NCBI GenBank assembly: GCA_963677395.2
Contig: OY781965.2
Location: forward strand, 2,790,001-2,854,000
Direction of reading: 5' to 3'
From: G963667975 sp963677395
GTDB lineage: Bacteria; Bacteroidota; Bacteroidia; Bacteroidales; G963667975
Length of the DNA: 64,000 bases
Under the pieces are notes generated by a model, which worked only from the letters and a program-made list of their open reading frames with translations, searched no databases and was not told the origin of the DNA. Below, in pieces: positions 41,222 to 50,241 of the stretch; within the stretch, counting starts at the first letter, position 1; every line of letters starts with the position of its first letter. Both the position numbers and the translations under genes were made by a program.

Positions 41222-43279
41222 CTACTTTTCGATGCGGATACGGGCATCAACAGCAATTACTTTATCTTCTTTTCCAAGGAGTGGATTAATATCCATTTCC
41301 ATAATTTCTGGAGCAGCAGCCAACAAATTTGAAACATTGCGAATTACTTCCGCAAATATATTTTCATCAATGCCAGCCTGACCTCTCACACCCTGAATAA
41401 TTTTATAGCTATTTAGTTTCTGAATCATTTTCAACCCCTCTTCTTTGGTTAGCGGAGCTAATCCAGCCTGAACATCTTTCAAAACTTCAATAAAGATACC
41501 GCCTAATCCACACAGAATCATGTGTCCAAATTTGGGTTCATATTTTGCACCCACAAAAAGCTCTGTTCCTGAAAGCATTGGCTGAAGTAAAATTGATGTA
41601 GCATCCGGAATTGCCATTATACGTACAAACTCTTTCTTCACAGTTTCAATGTCTTTCACATTCAGAACTACCCCACCAACATCCGATTTATGTACAGGTC
41701 CTACGACCTTCATTACCAATGGGAAACCAATTTCGATTGCAGCAGCAATTGCTCTTTCTTCGGTACATACTACTTCTTCTTTTGCACGACGGATTCCGGC
41801 AGCATCTAACAATCCCTGTACTTCGTTTGGTCCAAGATATCCATTTTCAGCACTGTCGATAATTGATCTGATCATTGCTTCATCCACATTATGCAGGCAG
41901 CTTTTCGTAACAGATGGTTTCTGTGTGTTAAACACACGACCTAAAGCATTTGCAAGTACTACTTCATCAGGAAAGTTCACCCGGCCTTTCAAGATAAAAG
42001 CTTCAACTTCCTCTTTTGCTGTTAAGGTTGATGGCAGAACTGGATAAATAGGCTTTTTGCAGCTATTCATCTTTTCATTCAACACATCATAAACATCAAA
42101 AATACGAAACAGACCCGGAGTACCAAAAATAACTACCATGGCATCCACTTCATCAAAATATTGATCCACATAATCGATAATCACCCCAAGTTGCTGAGCA
42201 GTTCCTGTAGCCAAAAAGTCGATAGGATTTGCAACAGAAGACCCTGGAAATAATTGAGACAGAAGCTCTTTTGCTTTCGGGTTTTCAATTGCAGGAATAC
42301 TTAATCCTGCCTTTGAAAGAGCATCAGTTAACATAACCGCCGGCCCCCCTGCATGGGTAATGATCGCGATATTCTTTCCTTTTAATTCAGGATACATAAA
42401 TACAGAAGCTACACTGATTAAATCCTGACGTCCATAACAACGAACAATTCCGGCTTTACGGAAAAGCGCATCCACAGCTACATCTGAACTTGCCAAAGCA
42501 CCTGTATGCGAAGAGGCTGCACGGCTTCCAGCCTCGGAAGAACCTGACTTTACAGCCGCAATTTTACATCCTTTTTTAATAAGTGAAGATGCATGTTTGA
42601 GAAGTTTCTCAGGTTTTGCAACTGTTTCAATATAAAGTAGTTTTACTCTTGAGCTACTTTCAGGATCGAATGTTTCATCAAGGTATTCCAGAATTTCTTC
42701 AACACCTAACTGTGCAGAATTTCCCACCGAAAAAACGTTTGCAAAGGTCAATCCGTTAGGAATACCAGCTTCCATAATGAAACATGCTGTTGCACCCGAG
42801 CCCGAAATAAAATCGCATCCTTTTGGATCAAGTTTTGGAATCGGATACGTAAAAATTCCTTGATGGTATGGAGTTAAAATACCCACGCAATTGGGTCCAA
42901 TTAAAGAAGCACCCGCTTTATCACACAATGATACCAACTTATCTTCCAAAACTTTACCATCATGACTTTCCTCACTAAAGCCAGCAGAAAGTACAATAAA
43001 AGCTTTGGTGTTTTTTTGCTTGGTTAAAACTTCAACCGTTTCCGGTATATATTTTGCGGCAATCGCAATAATTGCCATATCAACCTGAGGTAAATCGGCT
43101 ACAGATGCATGAGATTGAATACCCTGTACGTTAGGATCTTTGGGGTTTACAACATACAAACCACCCTGAAAACCGCCATCAATCACGTTTTTCAATACTT
43201 TTCCACCAGGTTTTTCAACATCATTTGATCCACCAACCACAACAATACTTTTGGGTTGAATCAGTTCTTTTGTTATCAT
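41222..43279 (-). CDS. ADP-forming acetate/acyl-CoA synthetase, fused alpha and beta parts
   Basis: The enzyme converts acyl-CoA, ADP and phosphate to acid, ATP and CoA, giving ATP by substrate-level phosphorylation in fermenters. Residues 1-130 form the CoA-binding Rossmann domain (SIVVVGGSNDVEKPGG), then ligase-CoA domains with GPNCVGI and the phospho-His loop AASSHTGALASSD (about residue 255). Residues 470-685 form an ATP-grasp domain (VMKVVGPVHKSDVGGVVLN, GHMILCGLGGIFIEVLKD, MDINPLL). ATG 43279 is taken as the start because ELIQPKSIVVVGGS is the normal family beginning; a form 12 residues longer exists. A TAAATTTG box ends 5 bp before that ATG, implying a leaderless mRNA. Confidence 0.93.
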   Translation of the reverse strand: MITKELIQPKSIVVVGGSNDVEKPGGKVLKNVIDGGFQGGLYVVNPKDPNVQGIQSHASVADLPQVDMAIIAIAAKYIPETVEVLTKQKNTKAFIVLSAGFSEESHDGKVLEDKLVSLCDKAGASLIGPNCVGILTPYHQGIFTYPIPKLDPKGCDFISGSGATACFIMEAGIPNGLTFANVFSVGNSAQLGVEEILEYLDETFDPESSSRVKLLYIETVAKPEKLLKHASSLIKKGCKIAAVKSGSSEAGSRAASSHTGALASSDVAVDALFRKAGIVRCYGRQDLISVASVFMYPELKGKNIAIITHAGGPAVMLTDALSKAGLSIPAIENPKAKELLSQLFPGSSVANPIDFLATGTAQQLGVIIDYVDQYFDEVDAMVVIFGTPGLFRIFDVYDVLNEKMNSCKKPIYPVLPSTLTAKEEVEAFILKGRVNFPDEVVLANALGRVFNTQKPSVTKSCLHNVDEAMIRSIIDSAENGYLGPNEVQGLLDAAGIRRAKEEVVCTEERAIAAAIEIGFPLVMKVVGPVHKSDVGGVVLNVKDIETVKKEFVRIMAIPDATSILLQPMLSGTELFVGAKYEPKFGHMILCGLGGIFIEVLKDVQAGLAPLTKEEGLKMIQKLNSYKIIQGVRGQAGIDENIFAEVIRNVSNLLAAAPEIMEMDINPLLGKEDKVIAVDARIRIEK

Positions 43280-43284
43280 AGAGG

Positions 43285-43292
43285 CAAATTTA
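43285..43292 (-). promoter_or_regulatory. -7 box immediately before the acyl-CoA synthetase ATG
   Basis: TAAATTTG on the minus strand ends 5 bp before ATG 43279, placing the transcript start at or next to the initiation codon. Confidence 0.45.
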
Positions 43293-43498
43293 TTTTCGGC
43301 TGCTAAATTAAGCATTTTTCCCTTTTTGGAAGATCAGGAAAGTTAACCTGATCAAACAAAATATACATTCACTAAATCCAGAAAAATCCTGTGTCATAAG
43401 TACTTTTAACAATGTTATTTGTTAAAATAAACTGTGTGTTATATTTTCACATTAATTTCACAATCACAATTTCAATACTCGAAACCAATGCGCATCTT

Positions 43499-45397
43499 AT
43501 GGATTTAAAAATAGAGTATGGCAGGAATGAAAAAAAGCGCGGAATCATTCCAAACGATGAAATCATTCAGATACTTGAATTTTGTGGAAATATTGCATGG
43601 TGGTCGTATGATGTAAAAAATGACAAACTTTATTATAGTAAAATCATATCAGATTTTCTTGGGTATAAACCAACGGAATTACCCCAAAAGGCCAAAAAAA
43701 TGAAGTCATTTATTCACCCTGATGATTTCAAAAAACTCATGGTTATATTTGATAGAAGCATTTTAGAAATAAAAACCGGGCTTACCGATGTTAATCCAAT
43801 CAGAATCAGGCATAAGAATCATAAATACAAATGGTTTTCAATTCGGTTTATGATTCAAAATGTAACCGAAAAACCTCAACTCCATATTTCTGGTATTATT
43901 CAAAAAGCTGAAACACAAACAGATGATATTCACATTCTGAAACAAAATGAAATCTGGTTAAATACCTTTTTACAAAACATTTCCGATTGCATACTTTTTC
44001 TGGATTTAAAAGGGTACGTAACCTATATTAGTCCATCCTGTGAATATATTACTGGGTTTCAGCCCTCCGATTTTTATACTCATTTCTCAAAATATGTACA
44101 TCCGGAAGATATCGACAAATTGATAAAAGCAATGAATTTTTGCATTGAAAAGAAGTATGAAATTGTCAAATCAGAATACAGACATCTGCACAAAAATGGT
44201 AATTATGTTTATCTTGAGGCAATTGGGCAGTGTCATATTCAGGATAGCAAAATAGACGGAATTATTGTAAGTGTCAGAGATATTACTTCGAGAATAAAAA
44301 TTGAACAAAAACTAAGAGAAAAGAACCGATTTTTGAATACGCTACTTTCTAACCTGCCAGGAATGGTTTATCGTTGTAAAAATGATCACAACTGGACAAT
44401 GGAATTTGTAAGCAAAGGAGCCTCTGAACTTACTGAATATACTCCTGACGAATTGGTTAACAACAAATTGACATCATTTAACTCCATTATCAACGAAGAA
44501 CACCGAAATCGTATATGGAACAAATGGCAGGATGAACTTAAAAGACACGGAACTTTTCGCGATGAATATACAATTACAACAGCTAGTGGGGCTGTAAAAT
44601 GGGTATGGGAACAAGGTACTGGCGTTTGGGATGAAAAAGGTAATTTGATTGCTCTCGAAGGTTTTATTACAGATATCACAGAAAAAAAAGAGGATGAAGA
44701 AAAACTTAAAGAAGCAATATCAACCAAAGATAGATTCTTCTCTATTATTTCTCACGACTTAAAAAGTCCGTTTAATTCTATTATTGGCTTTTCTGATTTG
44801 CTCTTAAACAGCAATGAACTTTTTAATGAAGACGAACAAAAAGCTCTTTTGACAAACCTGCACGACACAGCTCAAAATACCTATAAAATGCTTGAAAATC
44901 TATTGAGTTGGTCAAAGGTTCAACTAAATAGAACGAATGTTACTCTTGAAGTAATTCATCCTAAAGAAATTCTTTCAGAACTTATTAAACAACTTCAGCC
45001 ACAAGCAAAATCAAAGCAAATTAACGTCTCTTGCGATATTTCTGAAAACCTCATCATTAATGCTGATTATGATATACTTACAACTGTTTTAAGAAATCTT
45101 ATTTCAAATGCAATTAAGTTTACAAATTTTGAGGGCAATGTAAATATCAGGTTCGAAAAAGATGAGAATCATATTGTCTTCTCTGTCAAAGATAATGGTA
45201 TTGGTATTTCAGAAAAAAATTTACAAAATCTCTTTAAAATTGACAAAAAAGTTCTTTCCACTGGCACAAACGGAGAAAAAGGCACTGGATTGGGGTTGAT
45301 ATTATGCAAAGAACTCGTTGAATTACACAATGGCAAAATATGGGTAGAAAGCAAGCCCAATAAAGGAAGCATTTTCTATTTTACAATCCCTCAATAA
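43499..45397 (+). CDS. PAS-domain sensor histidine kinase
   Basis: Three PAS/PAC units occupy about residues 25-130 (WWSYDVKNDKLYYS), 145-270 (CILFLDLKGYVTYISPSCEYITG) and 275-400 (GMVYRCKNDHNWTMEFVS ... GVWDEKGNLIALEGFITDI). The HisKA region carries the phospho-acceptor in FFSIISHDLKSPFNSIIGF (about residue 418). The HATPase has RNLISNAIKFTN, DNGIGIS and GEKGTGLGLILCKELVE. There is no membrane helix if the ATG at 43499 is used; an ATG at 43412 would add a short hydrophobic leader. It likely senses a cytosolic redox or small-molecule signal. No regulator gene is adjacent; partner unknown. Divergent from the acyl-CoA synthetase gene. Confidence 0.9.
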   Translation: MDLKIEYGRNEKKRGIIPNDEIIQILEFCGNIAWWSYDVKNDKLYYSKIISDFLGYKPTELPQKAKKMKSFIHPDDFKKLMVIFDRSILEIKTGLTDVNPIRIRHKNHKYKWFSIRFMIQNVTEKPQLHISGIIQKAETQTDDIHILKQNEIWLNTFLQNISDCILFLDLKGYVTYISPSCEYITGFQPSDFYTHFSKYVHPEDIDKLIKAMNFCIEKKYEIVKSEYRHLHKNGNYVYLEAIGQCHIQDSKIDGIIVSVRDITSRIKIEQKLREKNRFLNTLLSNLPGMVYRCKNDHNWTMEFVSKGASELTEYTPDELVNNKLTSFNSIINEEHRNRIWNKWQDELKRHGTFRDEYTITTASGAVKWVWEQGTGVWDEKGNLIALEGFITDITEKKEDEEKLKEAISTKDRFFSIISHDLKSPFNSIIGFSDLLLNSNELFNEDEQKALLTNLHDTAQNTYKMLENLLSWSKVQLNRTNVTLEVIHPKEILSELIKQLQPQAKSKQINVSCDISENLIINADYDILTTVLRNLISNAIKFTNFEGNVNIRFEKDENHIVFSVKDNGIGISEKNLQNLFKIDKKVLSTGTNGEKGTGLGLILCKELVELHNGKIWVESKPNKGSIFYFTIPQ

Positions 45398-45609
45398 CAA
45401 ATAGTCAGAAGATAGACCTATTCAATAATTCAACAGCAACTTAAAAAAGTCCATTGAGTTCATCCTGAAGCTCTGCTAAACCTTTTTGTCCCGAATCTGT
45501 TTGATAGTTAATACCAGAATGACTTCTGATTAATTTAATATTCACTCTGGTATAGCAGAACAGCAAAACGCTGAAATTCAATTACAAACTACCAAATATA
45601 AAGCAAAGC

Positions 45610-46929
45610 ATGGCACGTTTTGAAATTTTGATGCCTAAAATGGGCGAAAGTATTATAGAGGCTACTATTACCAAATGGTTGAAAAATGAAGGCGACAAAA
45701 TAGGAGAAGATGAAGCAATTGTAGAAATAGCTACGGACAAGGTTGATTCGGAAATACCGGCACCCCTTGAAGGTATTCTTGTGAAAAAGCTTTACAATGA
45801 AGGTGATGTTGTCCCGGTAGGCCAGGTTATTGCATATCTCTCTATTGATGGAGAAGAGAATGATTTCAAATCAACTGAAACTGAGCCTTCAAAAGAGATA
45901 AGTATCCATGCCTCCACCGAAAATCAAACTGTTCAATCACAAGAAAATACTTCTGAAGAAAGTTCTCTAACCCGGTTTTATTCGCCATTGGTAAAAAACA
46001 TTGCCAAACAGGAAAATATTCCCCTATCCGAATTGGAAAAAGTACCGGGTTCGGGAAAAGATGGAAGACTAACCAAAGAAGATCTTATGGTTTTTCTCCA
46101 AAACAAAAGCCCCCTGATTCAGACCACAACCAAACAGGAAGTAAATCACATTTCACAACCCACAGTAAATCAGCAAAAAGAGACAACTAAGATTGAATCT
46201 CCTGTAGTTTCAGCGTTAGCAGGCGATCAAATTATCGAGATGGATCGCATGCGTAAACTCATTGCTGATCACATGGTTATGTCGAAACGCATATCTCCAC
46301 ATGTAACATCTTTTATTGAAGTTGACATGACTCCAATTGTGTTATGGAGAAACAAAAACAAAGATCTTTTTGAAAAACGCGAAGGCGAAAAACTCACATT
46401 TATGTCTTCAATTATCCAGGCAACAGTGAAAGCATTAAAAGATTTTCCAGGTGTAAATGCTTCGGTAAATGATTATAAAATCATTCTTCGTAAAAGTATC
46501 AATATTGGAATTGCAACAGCATTACCCAATGGAAATCTTATTGTTCCCGTAATAAAACAAGCTGATGAAAAAAATCTGATGGGATTGCAAAAATCAGTGA
46601 ACGATCTAGCAAACCGCGCCCGTATAAACAAGCTACAACCAGATGAAATTCAAGAAGGTACATTCACAATTACAAATTTAGGAACATTTGGTTCTTTAAC
46701 CGGAACACCTGTAATTAATCAGCCTCAGGTTGCAATTTTGGCAGTTGGTACTATTGAAAAGAAACCAGTAGTACTGGAAACACCAGAAGGAGATGTAATT
46801 GCAATCCGGCACAGAATGATTATGTCCCTTTCGTATGACCATCGTGTTGTTGATGGAGGTATGGGTGGTCAATTTCTTAAACGTGCAGCCGATTATCTCG
46901 AAACTTTTGATATAAATCAAATCATCTAG
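45610..46929 (+). CDS. Lipoyl-dependent 2-oxoacid dehydrogenase E2 acyltransferase
   Basis: An N-terminal lipoyl domain has the modified Lys in EIATDKVDSEIPAP (about residue 42). A linker rich in Glu/Thr/Gln leads to the E1/E3-binding domain (FYSPLVKNIAKQENIPLSEL and GKDGRLTKEDL, residues 118-162). The catalytic domain ends in SYDHRVVDGGMGGQFL with the catalytic His and Asp. It moves an acyl group from lipoamide to CoA in a pyruvate-, 2-oxoglutarate- or branched-chain complex. The sequence resembles branched-chain or generic E2 rather than clearly one type. Neither E1 nor E3 genes are adjacent, so it must work with subunits encoded elsewhere. A strong terminator follows. Confidence 0.92.
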   Translation: MARFEILMPKMGESIIEATITKWLKNEGDKIGEDEAIVEIATDKVDSEIPAPLEGILVKKLYNEGDVVPVGQVIAYLSIDGEENDFKSTETEPSKEISIHASTENQTVQSQENTSEESSLTRFYSPLVKNIAKQENIPLSELEKVPGSGKDGRLTKEDLMVFLQNKSPLIQTTTKQEVNHISQPTVNQQKETTKIESPVVSALAGDQIIEMDRMRKLIADHMVMSKRISPHVTSFIEVDMTPIVLWRNKNKDLFEKREGEKLTFMSSIIQATVKALKDFPGVNASVNDYKIILRKSINIGIATALPNGNLIVPVIKQADEKNLMGLQKSVNDLANRARINKLQPDEIQEGTFTITNLGTFGSLTGTPVINQPQVAILAVGTIEKKPVVLETPEGDVIAIRHRMIMSLSYDHRVVDGGMGGQFLKRAADYLETFDINQII

Positions 46930-46971
46930 GACTTCTATTATATTTATCTGACTTTCAATATTCATTTCACA

Positions 46972-47012
46972 AATAATCCATTCCAATTTTTATCAGGAAT
47001 GGATTATTTTCG
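46972..47012 (+). terminator. Terminator of the E2 gene
   Basis: AATAATCCATTCC (46972-46984) pairs perfectly with GGAATGGATTATT (46996-47008), followed by TTCG and T-rich DNA. Confidence 0.8.
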
Positions 47013-47088
47013 TTTAATCAACAGGGGCATAATTTCTTAAAATTGGGTTAAACTCAATCCAAACATCAAAAAAACAGGTTAAAAAGTG

Positions 47089-47096
47089 TATTTTTG
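47089..47096 (+). promoter_or_regulatory. -7 box of the subtilase gene
   Basis: TATTTTTG fits TAnnTTTG, 23 bp before ATG 47120. No matching -33 box was found. Confidence 0.45.
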
Positions 47097-47119
47097 ATTC
47101 CAGAGAGAATTGAAAAACT

Positions 47120-48805
47120 ATGCATAAAAGAATTTTAAGTGTATTAATCTTAATAATAGGATTATACACTCTAACTGAAGCACAGACTTATAAATATTGG
47201 ATTACTTTTAAAGACAAATCCAATTCGCCTTATTCTGTTTCTTATCCACAGCAATTTCTAACTCAACGTTCGTTGCAACGCAGGTTAAATCAGGGAATTC
47301 AGATTGACTTTAAAGATATCCCTGTAAACAGTTGGTATATAGATACGTTGAAAAACAGAGGGTTCGCTGTATTACATACCTCTCGCTGGTTTAACAGTGT
47401 TGCAATACAGTCAAATGATACAATTGTTGTAAATGCACTTCTTTCAATTCCTTTCGTTGATAAAATAACCTTGCTTTACAATGCAAACAGCAAAAAGAAA
47501 AAAAGAGGGAAAAAAGAGGGAAACTCAATTGAGTTTACCGACTCTCAAACATCTAAAAATCAAAAAACTACTAAATCAGCAGATAGCCGAAACTCAATAA
47601 ATTACGGTAATGCATATCGTCAAATAGAAATGTTGAAAGGAGAAATGTTGCATAACCAGGGATTTCAAGGTCAGGGAATGGTTATTGCTGTTTTGGATGC
47701 CGGTTTTTGGAAAGTGGACACTACGCCTGCATTTGACAGCTTATGGAAATCCGGTCAAATACTCGGAGTGCGTGATTTTGTTGAAGCAAATGGAAATGTA
47801 TTTCAAAAATCAACACATGGGCAAATGGTTCTTTCAACAATGGGGGCAAATGTCCCGGGCTCGATGGTTGGTACCGCACCCAAAGCATCCTATTGGTTAC
47901 TTCGTAGTGAAGATGCTACTTCAGAATATCCTATAGAAGAAGCAAACTGGGCTGTTGCAGCCGAATTTGCGGATAGTGTAGGTGCTGATGTCATAAATTC
48001 ATCATTGGGCTACACTTATTTCGATGATCTGATCTTTGGTCATGAATATACCGAAATGAATGGAAAAACAGCTATTGGCTCCAGAGCCGCAACAATAGCT
48101 GCATCAAAAGGAATTATTGTTGTGAACAGTGCAGGAAATTCGGCACAGCAACAATGGAGATATATTGGTGTCCCGGCTGATGCCGACAGTATTTTAACGG
48201 TTGGTGCAGTGAACGAAAATATGGAATGGGCGCCGTTCAGCTCAATTGGTCCCTCTGCTGATGGCAGAATTAAACCGGATGTGGCTGCAATGGGCGTAGC
48301 AACCATTGTTGCTACAGACAACGGATACATTCCGGGGAATGGTACATCATTTGCATCTCCCGTTCTTGCAGGTATGGTCGCTTGCTTGTGGCAGGCAAAT
48401 CCAACGCTAACCAACATGCAAATTATTAATGCTGTGAAACGTAGCGCAAACCAATATACATCTCCTGATTCCTTACTGGGTTACGGTGTTCCGGATTTTA
48501 ACCTTGCAAACATCCTCCTTACAAGCGGAGAAAAAGGTGACCTCGAAAACAAACACTTAACTGCACTTCCAAACCCATTTACGGATTATCTGCAAGTTAT
48601 ATACGAATCAAGCGGTTTACAAACTGCCAGCATGGAATTATACAGTTGTTCCGGAAAAAAACTCTGGGAAAGAAACCAGCTAAGTATCAAATCCGGATTC
48701 AACAATTATTACCTCAATGATTTAACCAGTATAAGCAAAGGAATTTATATTCTTGTATTTAAAACTGATTCAAAAATATACCATCAGAAGGTGATTAAGA
48801 TGTAA
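47120..48805 (+). CDS. Secreted subtilisin-like serine protease with T9SS sorting domain
   Basis: A signal peptide (ILSVLILIIGLYTLTEAQ) is followed by an inhibitor-type pro-region containing a Lys-rich stretch. The S8 catalytic domain has Asp in VIAVLDAGF (about 192), His in KSTHGQMVLSTMG (about 233), the oxyanion Asn in VVNSAGNSAQQQW and Ser in GNGTSFASPVLAGMVA (about 410). The C-terminal 75 residues are a T9SS sorting domain (LPNPFTDYLQV ... GIYILVFKT). The product would be exported through the outer membrane and anchored or released. It is one of three T9SS cargo proteins in the window. A -7 box precedes it. Confidence 0.92.
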   Translation: MHKRILSVLILIIGLYTLTEAQTYKYWITFKDKSNSPYSVSYPQQFLTQRSLQRRLNQGIQIDFKDIPVNSWYIDTLKNRGFAVLHTSRWFNSVAIQSNDTIVVNALLSIPFVDKITLLYNANSKKKKRGKKEGNSIEFTDSQTSKNQKTTKSADSRNSINYGNAYRQIEMLKGEMLHNQGFQGQGMVIAVLDAGFWKVDTTPAFDSLWKSGQILGVRDFVEANGNVFQKSTHGQMVLSTMGANVPGSMVGTAPKASYWLLRSEDATSEYPIEEANWAVAAEFADSVGADVINSSLGYTYFDDLIFGHEYTEMNGKTAIGSRAATIAASKGIIVVNSAGNSAQQQWRYIGVPADADSILTVGAVNENMEWAPFSSIGPSADGRIKPDVAAMGVATIVATDNGYIPGNGTSFASPVLAGMVACLWQANPTLTNMQIINAVKRSANQYTSPDSLLGYGVPDFNLANILLTSGEKGDLENKHLTALPNPFTDYLQVIYESSGLQTASMELYSCSGKKLWERNQLSIKSGFNNYYLNDLTSISKGIYILVFKTDSKIYHQKVIKM

Positions 48806-49108
48806 GTGATTCTACTGACCGACGAAAAAAGCATTGATAAACAAATCAAAAGTTTTATTTATCAATTATTTAACTCAAATCATCCTCAATATACTTTCCA
48901 GTTTTTCAGGAACTTTATTAAATGTAGAAACTGAGGTTTATAGCTATGATATTGTGCATTTTGTACTTTATTTGGGGTCAGTTTTAAATGTTGGGAAGTA
49001 ATTACAACTTTAAAATCTGTCCATAACATTTACAACGAAGATGAACGCATAAATTCCGCTAATACTTAAATATTGGATCAGCACATATTTAAATTCCCAA
49101 TTAGTAAG
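48806..49108. other. Convergent intergenic region
   Basis: About 300 bp between the subtilase stop and the convergent SUKH gene stop. No ORF, repeat or clear terminator stem was found. Confidence 0.4.
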
Positions 49109-49546
49109 CTAACTAACCCACCAATTATCTTCCCATATTTCATATTTCTGCTCAAGCCAATGCCATATTTTATCAGACCAAAGGTTCGTTATTGTTTTGG
49201 CAATTACGTAGTTATTATCTTTATTAATAATTGTCCATTCTTTAGCATCATTGAGTTTTGATATGACAAAATATATTTCTATCAAATTATCAAAAGTTGC
49301 AAAATGAATCAATCCACCTTTAACTATCCATGAATTAAGTTCAATTAATTTGAAATCAGGATTTAAGGTTTTAAGTCCGTTTGCTACCAAATAAAAGTCT
49401 TTGATTTTATTGGGTATTTCAATACCATATTTTTTTTCAATATCCACAAAATCATCTAATTGCAATGCTCTTCCAAGTTTGTAATCAAATCCGTTTTGAA
49501 CTAGCCGAATTTTATCAAGCCGTTCTAAAAAATGATCGATCTGCAT
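49109..49546 (-). CDS. SMI1/KNR4 (SUKH) family protein
   Basis: The 145-residue soluble protein has the SUKH pattern: an N-terminal helix, then DFVDIEKKYGIEIPNKIKDFYLVANGL (the family's I..E..Y.I.LP....F....NG core), central strands FKLIELNSWIVKGGLIHFA, and a C-terminal W-rich segment SDKIWHWLEQKYEIW. SUKH proteins are often immunity proteins against secreted or contact-dependent toxins. No toxin gene is adjacent in the window, so this is an orphan. Immunity is the family-based guess only. Confidence 0.72.
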   Translation of the reverse strand: MQIDHFLERLDKIRLVQNGFDYKLGRALQLDDFVDIEKKYGIEIPNKIKDFYLVANGLKTLNPDFKLIELNSWIVKGGLIHFATFDNLIEIYFVISKLNDAKEWTIINKDNNYVIAKTITNLWSDKIWHWLEQKYEIWEDNWWVS

Positions 49547-49679
49547 GTTTTTTTTAAATTAAATTGTATGCCACTTCCCAAATATACGCAATATTACTAA
49601 GACCAAACCAAATAGAGCAAAAAAATTCTATCTGATTATTAATTCATTGCATCCAGATAAAACCACCTCACTTTGGAGA

Positions 49680-50093
49680 TTACTTTTTTGTTTTCATGGC
49701 AAACAGGATTTTCAATGACCGATCATTCACAAAATCAGCATATTGAAGAGTGTGCACACCATAAAGTGCCATTTTCCCTTCCGAATTAAAGTGAATACCC
49801 CAGCCATAACGTTTACCCAAAGGAGATGAGCGCATACAAGCCTGCCCTTTCGAGAAAAAAATTTGTTTTGATGTTTCTGTTTCGCTGTTATTCAATGCTT
49901 TTCTGATTGCATAAATTTCAAACAAAACTTCATCGGATGTAAACTGATAAGGATGATTCTCAATTATCTCATACTGCAAGCGGGCAATACTTTTTACCTC
50001 CTGATTTTCTGGAGGAATTTCCGCTTTCCGTACAGGACAATCTGCAGCAACAGCTATAAATGTATTCTGGTAATTTGTAGTATGTATTTTCAT
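49680..50093 (-). CDS. DUF6157-like conserved protein
   Basis: A 137-residue soluble protein with MKIHTTNYQNTFIAVAADCP at the N-terminus, the segment ARLQYEIIENHPYQFTSDEVLF, and FFSKGQACMRSSPLGKRYGWGIHFNSEGKMALYGV in the second half. These match a small conserved family of unknown function that I recall as DUF6157. Invariant Cys, Arg and His residues suggest an enzymatic or binding site, but none is known. It stands alone, divergent from the biotin operon. Confidence 0.75.
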   Translation of the reverse strand: MKIHTTNYQNTFIAVAADCPVRKAEIPPENQEVKSIARLQYEIIENHPYQFTSDEVLFEIYAIRKALNNSETETSKQIFFSKGQACMRSSPLGKRYGWGIHFNSEGKMALYGVHTLQYADFVNDRSLKILFAMKTKK

Positions 50094-50228
50094 TCTGCAT
50101 AGTGTTCATTTAGTCTAACAAAGATAGGTTATCAATGGTTTGGTAATATCCCTGAATTAATTTGAAATTCACTTTAACATAAGCTCTTAGATATAACCGT
50201 AGTATTTTTCTCTTTCCTTACTTTCCCT

Positions 50229-50236
50229 TATCTTTG
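50229..50236 (+). promoter_or_regulatory. -7 box of the biotin operon leader gene
   Basis: TATCTTTG matches TAnnTTTG and ends 5 bp before ATG 50242. The transcript would start at or very near the codon, giving an almost leaderless message for the first ORF. Confidence 0.55.
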
Positions 50237-50241
50237 CGGCA

